A stretch of 64,000 nucleotides of DNA from Ilex aquifolium (Eukaryota > Streptophyta > Magnoliopsida > Aquifoliales > Aquifoliaceae): NCBI GenBank assembly GCA_951799425.1, contig OX637394.1:29362001-29426000 (forward strand). Reading direction: 5' to 3'. The notes beneath the pieces were generated by a model. It ran no database searches. It was not told where the DNA came from and was given only the letters and a program-made list of their open reading frames with translations. Below, piece after piece: positions 31,912 to 43,106 of the stretch. The translations under genes were made by a program, and so were the position numbers. Each line of letters opens with the position of its first letter. Positions within the stretch are counted from its first letter, which is position 1.

Positions 31912-33037
31912 AGCACGTTTATTTGGACATTGAGATGCAATGTGCCCCCCTGCCCAAACACTTAAAGCACTTTATATCTATATATCTAGAAGTTTGAGAA
32001 TCAGATTTACCTCGATCCTTGCTAGCCTCTATGTCTTTGCCTTTGTTGGAAGCTTCAACTTTACCCTTAGAATCTGATTTCTCTTCCTTCTTGCTCCAAC
32101 TAGAATTCGGTTTCCAAGAAAATGAAGAACCCTAATTCTGCCCAAACCAAGTAGAACCCTTCCGTTTGAGTTGCCTCTCAACCTTCATCGCCATGTGTAG
32201 CATATCCTCCATCTCCACATAATGCTGTAACTCAACTACATTTTGAATATCTCGGTTCAAACCGTGCAAAAATCGTGTCATGGTCGCCTCTCGGTCCTCC
32301 TCTACATTAACCCGAATCATGGCTATCTCCATCTCCTTATAATATTCCTCAACATTCCTGGACCCCTGAGTCAACCCCTGCAACCTCTGAAACAAGTCCC
32401 TATAATAATGAGAACGGACAAACCTCTTCCTCATGATACTCTTCATCTCATCCCAAGTATCAACCAGATGCTCTCTATTCCTCCTCCTATTCATCACTAA
32501 CTGATCCCACCATGCAACCACATAATCAGTAAATTCCACTGCAGCTAGTTTCACCTTCTTCTCCTCTGAATAGTCATGGCAATCAAACACTAACTCCACT
32601 TTCTTTTCCCACTCTAAATAAACCTCCGGATCATTCTTGCCTTGAAAGGCTGGGATTTTCATCTTAATGCTCCCCAAATTTCCATCTCTCCGATAAACAT
32701 CTCTAGCACCTCCACGACCACCTCTACCATGGTCAAACCCAATCAACGTGGTCTGATCATCGAAGTAATCACCAAGATCCCACTCGTCATCATCGATAAT
32801 GTTTTGATGACGCCTATCCTGCCTCCTCTCAACCGGTGCCCCATGCTTATCATGTCCATCATCTCTCCTTCCCTCATTCGTTCTCAACTCATTAATCACA
32901 TTCGCCTGTTCCTCCAACTGATTTCTCATGTCATCAAACCTTGAATTCATACATTCAAACTGTTGTTGCATAGCCCGAAGTGAGAACAGTACATCAGTAC
33001 CACCCTCCTCAGCTACTCCTTTATCCTTGGAGGTCAT
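31912..33037 (-). pseudogene. gag of C1
   Basis: Starts MTSKDKGVAEEGG at 33037. A coiled-coil-like segment (LRAMQQQFECMNSRFDDMRNQ) is followed by an Arg/Asp-rich linker, the gag core (IPAFQGKNDPEVYLEWEKKV, YYRDLFQRLQGLTQGSRNVEE) and a CFKC-type knuckle near 31960. Over 300 residues are open. C2 gag has the same start and core, which supports this start codon. Confidence 0.8.
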
Positions 33038-33983
33038 GTTTTATAACCAGCAAAAAAATGTTAGAAATAGCCTCACAACACTCCCTCGTGTGTTTCACTC
33101 GTTTCAATGTCACTCAACCCTCGTGTTTACACTCTTGTTGGCTTTTCTTAAGATAAGCTCACACACTCAGCCTTTTACCACTCAGGTGTTTCACCTTTGT
33201 CGTTCTTTCGCAAACTATTGAAAACTCAACCAAAAAACCAACTGTTCCCACAACGCACAACAACTTATGAAAAAAATAAGACACAAATATCGAAGGAAGG
33301 ACCATAATTAACCATGAAAAACATAGAATAACAACGATAACATGAAAATGAAACAAAGAAACACAACGAAGCAAAGAAAACGAATTCGGCGAAAATTAAG
33401 CGAAACAATGATTCAAAAGCAACAAATGGATCAAGAAAGTGGTTAAATCAAATAGGATGACCTGTTTTGGGATAACAAATGCGTGAATGATCAGAATAAG
33501 TAACTTTTGATTATTTTTGTTCAAATCTCAACACATATCAGCCCTAAAGCAAACTGATTAGCCTCAATTCGATTCTTTCTTTCTTTTCTTTTTCTTTTTT
33601 TTTTCTTCTTCTCTTTTTTTTTTTTCTTGATATCAGATCACAAAAGAGGCAAACTACGCGTAATTGGGCAATAGACTTCACAATCAATTCACTAGCAAAT
33701 TATGTATTCAATTATGCCCATATTATGCAACCCTAATTGATATTAATTTTATAGAAAAGAACAACTGAAACTCCAGCAACAAGTCATGCCCCAAATCAAA
33801 TAGAACAAAAAATTCGCAATGAACAGTCGCAATGACAGTGCACGAATAATTTTTTTTTTTTTAAAAAAATTGATGCGCATAAACAGAAAAAGAAACACCA
33901 AACAACAGCAAGAACCCTAAATTGGCCAAATTATATGCGCAAAAAAAAAAGATAACCAACCTGATTTGAGAAAACAAACCTGA
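33038..33983 (-). other. Leader of C1
   Basis: Non-coding leader between primer site and gag. It contains a T/C-rich tract at 33580-33628 and an A/T run at 33850-33870. The same features recur in C2 at 52964-53010 and 53117-53129. Confidence 0.6.
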
Positions 33984-33997
33984 GTGCTCTAATACCA
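33984..33997 (-). other. Primer-binding site of C1, tRNA-iMet type
   Basis: Minus strand reads TGGTATTAGAGCAC, one base off the canonical TGGTATCAGAGC, two bases after the LTR end. Confidence 0.75.
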
Positions 33998-33999
33998 AC

Positions 34000-34796
34000 T
34001 GATGCGAACCCTTAAATGAATTCAAGAACCCATGGGCAAATTGATTGAAGACTCCCCAAGAAAGATCACAAATTAGATTATAAGAACCAAGAACCCTAGA
34101 CCCAATGTTTGCAAGAAACAAGAATCCAAGGTTAAAAGTTCAAGAGAAAGACGCCACACTCAAGATTGAGCGATAAGTCGATGAACGCCACAAGAAAGAT
34201 TAATTCTTGAAATAGTTCTTGGAAGAACAATAAGGTAGAAACCTCACAATACTAACAAAAATATTCTGTCTTTTCAACTGATTTGAACGCCTATTTATAG
34301 GCTGGTTATTACAAAGAAAACTTCCTAAAATAGCTTATCCTAATTAAGAAATATCTCTTACTTGCTGGTGATGAAATATCTCTTACTTGTTGGTAAAGAA
34401 ATCTCTTACTTGCTGGTAAAGAAATAGCTCTTACTTTCCTAAAAGAGAAAACACACAATCAGCCCATTAATATGCTGATCACATGCCTAATTAAACAAGG
34501 AAAGTCTTTCTTTCCTAAAAGGAATAAATCACATGCCTAAACAGATAAGGAAGGTCTTACAATCAAACCAATTTTAAACATGCCAATTTTAAGCTTAGCC
34601 TTTGCTGGAATCTTCTAGAACTTTAATCATGTTGATGGATCTTTGTTACCCAAGTGGATCATGCTCCATGCTTGAACTTGCACAATCAGCCCATATGTCT
34701 CGAATTAGCTCGTTCAATGCTTCCTTCATTCATTTTGCTCTCGCCCGAGTCATAGGTCCTCCATTTATGCACAACGAATCAGATTGCAATGCATCA
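34000..34796 (-). mobile_element. 5' LTR of C1
   Basis: 797 bp, minus strand, TGATGCATTGCAATCTG...GGTTCGCATCA. It has the 25-bp repeats at 34346-34440 just upstream of CCTATAAATAGGC at 34289-34302. The U3 start encodes a GPMTRARAK-type segment, as in the other LTRs of this group. Confidence 0.85.
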
Positions 34797-34839
34797 CACT
34801 TTCTCGTCTCTCCCGAGCCTGAAGGTCCTCCAGCTCCAC

Positions 34840-35936
34840 CCCTCAAAAGGCTGAGAATCTCCTCCTGCTGTCATAGAATCTCATATTACTTGGCTTCAAT
34901 GCCAAGTATGATGTCTCGTAATGACTGTCGGGTGTTTGTACCTGCCTTGGTCTAGGTTTGTGCCACTGGCTCCTCAGCCTCTCTCTACTCCTCGGCGTCC
35001 AAAGCATCCTGCACTTCATTGATGCCTTGGGCTGGTGGCACATCCTGTCTTGCCGCTGGGCCGCCGCTGTGACCTTGGCTCCTTTAGAAGGACGCCTTGT
35101 TCAACGGTCCCATCGGCTTTTGCACTCCCATCTGTGGCCTGACTTGCACTCCCCAGTCCAGGCACTTCTCTATCACAAGTGTACCGAAGGGGAGTGAATT
35201 CCTCTTCACATCACACCCCTTCATCATCTCCGTCAAGATTAAGGACGGGAGGTCTATGCTTTGGCCCCTACCTATTGCGTATAACAATCGGGCCATCTCC
35301 GGGAGTATCTCGTTCTTACGTCCGATCGGGGCAAGGTTCGACACGGCGATCAAATTTAGCATTTTGTACTTGTCCTTCAATTCACCTTGCCTAAAAAATC
35401 TTCGTCCTCCCCAAGAAAACGTTGCCAAGCCCGTCAACTCAACACCAATCTCATCCATCCCCACATTCTTTCTCGGGGGGTAGATTGGCCTTGGTACCCT
35501 TGGTGCTTGGCCTTGGTACCCTTGGTACGGCCCTCATCTCCATAATATAATCCTCATCGACATTGATGTGAGCTCCCCTCACATAAGTCTTGATTGCCCC
35601 ATTGAAAATTTCGGCGTTGGAGTAAACCTCCTGCACCAACTCCTTCACCACCTCTCCACTATTCCTCAAGTACATTTTCCAACCCCTTGCCTCCATATTG
35701 GCATAAAGCCCCAACTCCACAAAATCAATCAACTCAATTGTTTGTTCACAAACTATAGGTTGGTTTTTAAAAAAATTATCGTACCTATCCGCTTTCAGAG
35801 CATTAGGAAATCTGGTTCTATCGTACCTTCGGACTATGGGTGGCCTTCCCTCTCGTTCCTCGATCACTTCCTCCACAAAATTAGGCTCTTGGGTGGCCGC
35901 CTTGCGCCTAGCGGGCATCTTCATCCTTGGAGGCAT
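34840..35936 (-). pseudogene. 3' ORF of element E (plant transposon protein-like)
   Basis: Starts MPPRMKMPARRKAATQEP, a basic N-terminus. Then RRYDRTRFPNALKADRYDNFF, LYANMEARGWKMYLRN and KTYVRGAHINVDEDYIMEM, which is the domain order I recall for plant 'putative plant transposon protein' sequences. The second block (KYKMLNLIAVSNLAPIGRK, ILPEMARLLYAIGRGQSID, LPFGTLVIEKCLDWGV) parallels the second block of the A copy. It lies after the spacer that follows integrase, as in A. Function unknown; nuclear role inferred only from basic N-termini. Broken, with few breaks, and cut by C1. Confidence 0.7.
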
Positions 35937-36146
35937 GATTTTCGGTTTTTTGGGGTATTAGGGCAAGAAAAGCTCGGATTGCTTGTGAGAAAGGAGAGAA
36001 ATGAGGTGGGAGTGTGTTTGGGGTGGTGGATTTTGGGTAGAAATTGAGAATGAATGTGGTTTTACGGGGTGGGAAGTGAAGATTCATCGAGGGTTTTTAG
36101 GGGTTTCAAGGGTTTTGGGTGGCTTTGAAATGGAGAAATGAACTAG

Positions 36147-36159
36147 GTATTTATACCCA
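36147..36159 (-). promoter_or_regulatory. TATA box upstream of the 3' ORF of E
   Basis: Minus strand reads GGGTATAAATACC, about 215 bases upstream of the ORF start at 35936 and immediately downstream of the palindrome cluster. Spacing and order mirror the LTR promoter of E (palindromes, then CTATAAATAC at 47466-47477). Confidence 0.55.
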
Positions 36160-36163
36160 AGTA

Positions 36164-36441
36164 GTCAACGTTCGAACGTGACTGACGTTCGAACGCATAT
36201 TGAAGGATTTTTAACAGATGGTTCGAACGTTAAACTGTCGTTCGAACGTTTAGTGTTCCTAGTACTTTTGATGTCCTGCAGAGGCCAAAGTACTAGAAGC
36301 TCCTGACGTTCGAACGTGGATATGCATTCGAACGTTGGGTCCTAGTTCAAACGTTAAACTGTCATTCGAACGTTTGGTGGTCCCAATACTTTTGATTGCC
36401 TACAGAGGCCAAAGTACTGTGAGTAGCCAACGTTCGAACGC
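36164..36441. promoter_or_regulatory. Internal palindrome cluster CGTTCGAACG of E
   Basis: Eight TTCGAAC-centred sites in 280 bases, the best reading ACGTTCGAACGT and CGTTCGAACG. A longer unit around them (GCAGAGGCCAAAGTACT) is also repeated, at 36278-36294 and 36400-36417. The same palindrome is in E's own LTR U3. Confidence 0.75.
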
Positions 36442-37769
36442 CAAATCAAAAATCACAATTTTATGCACATTTATATACACACATTAAAAGAAGGCTATAC
36501 ACAAATTGAACTTGAAAAAAATCATGGCGTCTCAGGATAAGTCCCTACCCACATTTCAGGTTGGTATTCTAGGACATTCCTTACTCGACCCACATTTGTA
36601 GTTTAATAAAAAGAGTTTGTACATTTAACAGAAAGATATTTACATTTTTTACAAAAAGTTTGGACCTTTGGCTTTCATCCCAAAAACATAGTTTTCCACA
36701 ATTTTTTGTCAAAAAGCATTCTAATCCGAGTCTTCCCTCGTCTCCATGCCATTTGAACAATCAGTGACTCTTCTAATTTCTTGTCTCACAAAACGTGTAA
36801 GTACAGTACCGGAATAGTATGGCGTCTCAGGATAATCCTTACTCTGCCCATTCACTATCCAGTCTAATCGATCGAGTGCGCGACCGAAAATTGGTTCAGA
36901 ACACTGATTATATTATTTCATGTGAAAAATCCTGCCACATTGTTTACAGGCACCAAGTCTTTTGGCACGACGACGTTTAGCAAAAGTACTTCCGCCACAC
37001 AGTGGTTTCGCTTGTTCTTCTCGGATTTCAGTTTTTCTCACAAATCTTGCTTTTCTAATTATCATAGAATGCACATCAGATGGAAAAGTGCGTAAAATGC
37101 CTAAACTGAACCAAAGAATTTTACTATCCATGCTTGCTAAGCTTAAGACACTCTATCTGATTCTTTAACGTCTGCCAATCACAAAGACGACTGAAGTTGC
37201 TTTAAAGACATGATCATAATATTTTTTTTTTATATATACTATAAAGACAGTATAAATATACAATACAATAAAGAATATGGAATAAAAGACAAAATATGGA
37301 ATATGATCAAGAAAAATTTTGAACTGTAGTTCTCACCCCCAACCTAAACTCAACATTGTCTCCAATGTTTCGAATTTACTAGTATACACAAAGTGGAGTT
37401 AGGATTGAAAGTAGAGATCTGTTTATCTGCCGATGCCTACAAACAAAATACACAAATTAATCAGGGTTTCATCTAGGATGGAAACCCTTGTGTGTGAGTG
37501 TAAATAGCAGCAGGACACCCATGAGCAAGTACATAATTAAAATGGAAAACATGAAGCAAACGATTGTGTCGGTGGAGTGTGTGGCCATGGAGTTGCAGAC
37601 AATGGATCATTTTACAGAAAAGGGAATAAGAAGAAGAAGAACAGCGATGGATGGGAGAAAAGGGAAAGGGTTGGAGGCCTTATAAAGGCGTCCTTTCGGG
37701 TCGGATTGGGTTGAATTTTTCCTGACCCGACCCCTTTTTGTGTCGATAGGCGCGAATCTCGGTAGAATA
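36442..37769 (-). other. Spacer between integrase and 3' ORF of E
   Basis: No gene that I can identify. TGGCGTCTCAGGATAA occurs twice, at 36524-36539 and 36820-36835. A short minus-strand open stretch at 36913-37131 ends in KRRRAKRLGACKQCGRIFH, with a CX2C pair, but has no relative here and no start context. TCCCACCTTTG-like pol remains begin near 37770. Confidence 0.5.
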
Positions 37770-38930
37770 TTCTGGATCCATTAAAAAAATGATTTCCACA
37801 TCTTTAACAAAGTTTTCAAAAAATGGTTTCAAACGCTGACCATTGAGAGTAAAAATACTCCATGTTCAAACACTTGTTTGACAAGGTAAGGCTCAGTCTA
37901 CGTAAATCTCAACTTACCAGGAAACAGGCGGAGTCTTGAATTAAATAAGAGGACTTTTTGTGAAGGGGCAAAGGATTTTCTCAATATGTTTTTATCATGA
38001 AAAGTTTTCATCCTATCCTTTGCAATTTTAGCATTGTCAGATGCCTCATTCCTCAACCCTTCCAACTCATTATTCTAAAGTTTTCTTGAGATTTTCAACC
38101 TTGTCTAGGTCAAAATTCATTGTTTTAATGGCCCAATATGCTCTGTGTTCCAATTTCACAGGTAGGTGACAAGGCTTGCCAAAGACTAATTGATAAGGAG
38201 ACATGCCTAAAATTGTTTTAAAAGTAGTGCGATATGCCCAGAGTGCATCAGTTAGTCTTAACGACCAATCTCTGCGGGCCAGATTTACCATTTTTTTTAA
38301 AATCAGTTTGATCTCTCGATTAGTTAATTCAGCTTGTCCACTAGTCTGTGGATAAGGGGTTACAATTTTATGAGAAATCAAGTACTTTTTCATCAAATTC
38401 CAAAATGGATGATTGCAAAAATGAGCACCCCCATCACTTATAATGGATTTAGGAATTCCAAACCTGGACAAAATATTTTCTTTTAAAAATTTGATCACTA
38501 TTCGGCGATCTTTATTTCAGCATGGAATTGCTTCAACCCATTTGGAAACATAATCACCAACCACTAAAATATATAGATAGCCAAAGGAAGGGGGAAATGA
38601 TCCCATAAAATCGATGCCCCAACAATCAAAAACTTCAATGGGGTTCAAGGGCATCATGTTTCTTTTAGAAATGCTTCCCACCTTTGGCATCTATCACATG
38701 TTAGACAGAAAGCATTGACATCTTTAAAAAGCGTGGGTAATAAAATCCACATTACAAGATATTCGTAGCGATTTTTTTAGATGAAAAATGGTTACCACAT
38801 GCTTCAGAATGACAAAAAGATATTACCTATCTGCTCTCATGATTGGGGATGCAACACCTTATGATTTGATCCTTACAGTACTTAAACACATATGGATCAT
38901 CCCAAAAGAAATTACGAACCTCCCTTAGAA
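37770..38930 (-). pseudogene. Integrase of element E
   Basis: Minus strand: core motifs [12 protein letters not shown] and [15 protein letters not shown], then [19 protein letters not shown] and [20 protein letters not shown], typical of Athila integrase. The C-terminal SH3-like part lies at 37770-37960 and matches element I at 63312-63514. The HHCC region at 38500-38830 is poorly preserved. Broken fossil. Confidence 0.75.
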
Positions 38931-40450
38931 ATTTGTTCTTATCCATCATTGTAAAGAAATGAGGAAACGTACCAATAGCAAGAAAGTTAGCAATATCAGC
39001 GTACCATGGTGTTTCTATGATTGTGAACAGTTGTTCATCAGAGAAATTTTCATTGATTGGCAACCCATCCTCATGAAATTCATATGTTAACCTGGATAGA
39101 TGATTTGTCACCACATTCTCAACACCCATCTTGTCCTTAATGATAAGATCAAACTCCTGTAATAAGAGTATCCATCTTAAGAGCCTTGGCTTGGCATCTT
39201 TATTTGTGAGCAAGAATGTTAATGCTGCATGGTTAGTGAACACAATAACAGATGAACCAACAAGGTAAGAACGAAATTTCTCCATAGCAAAAACTACAGC
39301 AAACAATTCCTTTTCAGTTGTAGAATAATTCATTTGAGGATCATTCAAAGTTTTGCTAGCATAGTCACTTGCATCACACATTAATTCAAATGGTAGAGTC
39401 CAGTCAGGAGGTTGCATTATTGGGGCATAAATTAACATACCCTTAAGCTTATCGAAAGCTTTTTGGCATGCTTCACTCCACACAAAGGATACATCCTGAC
39501 TTAGGAGATGACACATGGGTTTAGATATGGTACTAAAGTCTTTTATGAATTTCCTATAGAACCCTGCATGTCCTAGAAATGATAGGATATCTTTAACAGT
39601 CTTGGGAGCAGGCAAATTTTCAATAAGATCTATTTTTGCCTCGTCAATTTTCATGCCTTCAGACGACACAATGTGACCCAAGACAATGCCTTGTGTTACC
39701 ATGAAATGACATTTCTCCCAATTGAGCACTAGATTGGCTTCCTTACATCTTATCAATACTTTCTCCAGATTTGTCAGACACAAATCAAACGAATCACCAT
39801 ATACAGAAAAATCATCCATGAACACTTCCAAAAATCTCTCCACCATGTCACTAAACAAACTCAACATGCACCTTTGGAATACAAAGGTGCCAAAGGGGCA
39901 TGTAAATGTTGTTTTCTCCTGGTCATCTAGTGTTATCTCAATTTGATTATACCCAGAATACCCATCTAAGAAACAGTAGAATGCATGACCTGTAATTCCC
40001 TCTAAGACTTGATCAAGAAAAGGAAGAGGAAAATGGACTTTCCTAGTTACCAAACTGAGTTTTCGATAGTCTATGTACATTCGACATCCTGTGACAACTC
40101 GAGTTGGGACCAGTTCATTGGCATCATTTTTAACCACTGTGACCCCAGATTTCTTGGGCACAACTTGGGTTGGGCTAACCCATTTACTATCAGAGATGGG
40201 AAAGATTATTCAAGCATCCAATAGTTTGAACACCTCAGTCCGTTTCCTTCATGTGAGGGTTCAACCGTCGCTGCATTTGACGAGAGGGTTTTGAATTCTC
40301 CTCAGGGTATATAACATGATTACAGATAACGGGCTTATACCTTTCAAATCAGCGATGGTCCACCCAATGGTGCTTTTATGGCGTCTAAGGACTTCAATCA
40401 GCTTAGACTCTTGCAAATCTGCAAGCTTAGATGAAATAACTACTGGGTAT
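38931..40450 (-). pseudogene. RT and RNase H of element E
   Basis: The best preserved pol segment of the window, with over 440 codons open. Minus strand order: TRVVTGCRMYIDYRKLS, HFPLPFLDQVLEGITGHAFY, VFMDDFSVYGDSFDLCL (catalytic box), NLVLNWEKCHFMVTQGIVLG, LSFLGHAGFYRKFIKDFSTI, then RNase H LMCDASDYASKTL, MNYSTTEKELFAVVFAMEKF and NHAALTFLLTNKDAKPR. Unambiguous Athila branch. A Del/Tekay-like solo LTR separates it from the protease region upstream. Confidence 0.85.
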
Positions 40451-41917
40451 TGTCACACCCCAACTACAAGGGCATGACCGGCCGTGAACCATAGATCCAT
40501 AACCTATGGAACATGTAAGCCTAACAATAAACTAATAATATAGGAGTGGAAAACAACATTAACACTAAATTGATCTTATGTCAATATGTCAAAGTCAACA
40601 TACCTAAACTTGTTTGCCCCAATTATCCAAACAAGTAAAGATGGCTATACGATATATGCTACAAAGGTCACAACACTATTAGTCCCCAATCAATTCCCTG
40701 AGTCCGCTATTGACACTCTAATCTTTTACCTGGAAAATTTTTTTATAATCCAACGGAATGAGCTTAAAGCCTAGTGAATGGTAAGGCACACATAGTAATA
40801 TACATTTTGAAAACAGGGAATATAAAATAACTGATAACAAGAAAATACGTATGGCATGCGATAGATAATCATAACAAACCAGTAACTAAAAAACGTTGTA
40901 ACAATAACAATTTATAGCATCATCTCATAATGGTAAGGATTGGTACCATGTCTAGGAACCATACCAAATGCCAAGAGATCTCAAGGTTGGATCCAACACC
41001 GTACTTAGGGTCACCACGGGTTGGCGCCCGGGAACTGTTCCCTAAGATGATTCGGTGAAGGTCACCAAGACGCACCAGGCACTGTTCCTTCAACCGTTGA
41101 GCACTAGGGTCACCTCAGCCTCTCCCGGGTCTGTTCCCTAGTGGCCAGGGTCACCTGCACACAGAGGAATAATTTCCCTGGACTTTTAGTCTTGGTCCCA
41201 TTCATCATCACTAAGACTCACATATAAACAAAAGAATTCATCAAAGTAAAGAGAATCGTATTCCACAAGTATGTTTAGGGATACGGGGAATTTTCGAAAA
41301 TACGTAGCATGCCAAACCACTCACCTCGAGTCCAAATGATATGCTAGTGTTGGAGTGAGATGTTATCGATTCCCTTCCTTCTTCTCTCTTTTACTCTCTA
41401 TCCTTTCTTGAAAGTGGAAGACTTCTTTGTGCACTTATCTCCTTAATTCAATCCCCAAGTGCCCTATTTATAGGCATCCTAGGATTATTCTAGAATATTG
41501 ACATGTGACATTTTTAGGGGAGATTCCCTAGAATATTCTACCATCTCCTTTCCCCTAGATCCTTCTAGGTTCCAAGCTTATCTTGCACATGACAATTCCA
41601 CAAGTATCTAGATTCATCTATGATGTTCTAAAGTCTTCTCCAACTTTCTAAGTCCTTCCGGAACATTCTAAACCCTTCTAGAACCTTCTAGTATCTCCTA
41701 GATCCTTCTAAGATATTCTAGACTTCTCTAGATTGTTCTAGAACTTTCTGGATTCTTCTAGATTGATCTAGAACTTTCTGGATTCTTCTAGATCCTTCAA
41801 AAACTCTCTAACACTTTTATACTGAAGAGACTTTTCAACATAATAGTTCAAGTTTAAGAATATTCACAATATAAAACTCTATGTTATAACTACTCAAGGA
41901 TGGGTCAGGATATTACA
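40451..41917 (-). mobile_element. Del/Tekay-like solo LTR with heat-shock-like promoter
   Basis: 1467 bp, perfect duplication GGTAT (40446-40450 and 41918-41922). Minus strand reads TGTAATATCCTGACCC...GGGGTGTGACA, the termini usual for Del/Tekay chromoviruses. TATA box CTATAAATAGGG at about 41464-41475. Upstream (41488-41778) are several TTCnnGAAnnTTC-like triplets and many TCTAGA words. It lies in E between protease and RT. No internal sequence. Confidence 0.85.
41488..41778. promoter_or_regulatory. Heat-shock-element-like sites in solo LTR
   Basis: TTCTAGAACCTTC (41676-41688) and TTCTAGAACTTTC (41736-41748) are perfect three-unit TTCnnGAAnnTTC sites. ATCTAGAACTTTC (41766-41778) and TTCTAGAATATTG (41488-41500) are one base off. 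GAATATTC (41531-41538) and GAACATTC (about 41661-41668) are two-unit sites. Confidence 0.6.
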
Positions 41918-41922
41918 GGTAT

Positions 41923-43106
41923 GACTCGTCCTCCCCAATGAATGCATATTTTATGTCAGATGGGAGACGTTTTAGTTCAAGCTTTGGTGGCTTGACACTT
42001 TGATGAAAGTGGCTTTGTATCACTTGATGAAAGTTCTTCAAATTTGGGTGCCCATGTCTCAACAGCATGAGTGGGTCAACTCTTTGGATTTTGATCATCA
42101 TCTGTTAACTCTGATGTGATAGGTTTCAACAGACAGGATTCATCAGAGGTTTCACAAAATGTATCATTCAAATGTTCGTGGACCAAAGACTCAATGAAAT
42201 TTACTTCTCTCGCTTCCTTGTCCTCTCCTAGGTGCTTGGTAGTACTGAAAATATTAAGCTCAAGAGTCGTATACCCAAAAGTTAATTTCATGACTCCATT
42301 CCTGCAATTGATTAATGCATTGGAGGTTGCTAGGAGGGGTCGACCAAGAATGATGGGAATTTGGTTCTTTGAATGCATTGCTGGTTGAGTATCCAAAACA
42401 ATGAAGTCAACAAGAAAGACGAAGTTGTCCACTGGAACAAGGACATTCTCAATAATGCCCCTCGGAACTTTGACAGACCTATCTACCAATTAGAGTGTAA
42501 TACAAGTGGGTTTGAGTTCACCCAGACCCAATTGTTGGTAGACAGAGAAAGGGAGCAAATTGACACTGGCTCCAAGATCCAGCAGTGCTTGTTCTATTAT
42601 GAAGTTTCCGATCACACATGACACAGTTGGACACCCTGGGTCCTTGTATTTTGGAGGGGTTTTGTGTTGAAGTAGGGCACTAGCTTGTTTTGTCAAGAAG
42701 GCTCTTTTCTGAACATTCTGGCTTCTTTTGATCGTGCACAAGTCTTTTAGAAACTTGGCATAAGAAGGAACCTGCTTGATTGCATCCAGAAGTGGAATAT
42801 TGATTTTCACTTGCTTAAAGAGCACGTAAATTTCTGGATGGTTATTCAACTTTTGTACTGTTTTGAGTTTTTGAGGAAAAGGAGCAGGAATAGGACACGA
42901 GGGATCTTTTTCCTTTGACTGTACTGGTTCCTTTTCAATCACAAGATCAGGCTCTTTTTTAATCATAGGTTCAGGCTCAACTGGTTCATTGACTGGGACA
43001 TGTCTCTGATGGTTTTGTCAATCACCTTGCCACTTCTCACTATAGTGATTGCTTGAGCTTGGTCTTGTGGGGTTTCCATGATTGAAGGATTTCCCACATG
43101 AAATTG
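41923..43106 (-). pseudogene. Protease region of element E
   Basis: Minus strand: CPIPAPFPQKLKTVQKLNNH, LCTIKRSQNVQKRAFLTKQAS, retropepsin core ALLDLGASVNLLPFSVYQQLG, flap region around KVPRGIIENVLVPVDNFVFL, VDFIVLDTQP and the RT-side linker LELKRLPSDIKYAFIGEDES. It is bounded by two solo LTRs. Fossil with few breaks. Confidence 0.8.

Larger units (their letters stand above)
30889..34796 (-). mobile_element. CRM-like element C1, 3' part missing
   Basis: Minus-strand chromovirus with 5' LTR (34000-34796), iMet-type primer site, leader, gag, protease, linker and the first part of RT. The rest of pol and the 3' LTR are absent at the left border with element F. The right border is the intact LTR terminus at 34796, next to the 3' ORF of E. 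Broken, with few breaks in the retained part. C2 is a close sister. Confidence 0.85.

Noticed and set aside
35097-36047. Plus-strand open stretches across the 3' ORF of E
   Set aside because: They overlap the minus-strand 3' ORF, which has recognisable homologues in A and A'.
36913-37131. Short minus-strand ORF with a CX2C pair as a host gene exon
   Set aside because: Only 72 codons, one Cys pair, no splice or start context I can defend; kept only as part of the spacer note.
37481-37690. Plus-strand open stretch as a small host gene
   Set aside because: It lies in the pol-to-3' ORF spacer of minus-strand element E, with no domain or conserved relative.
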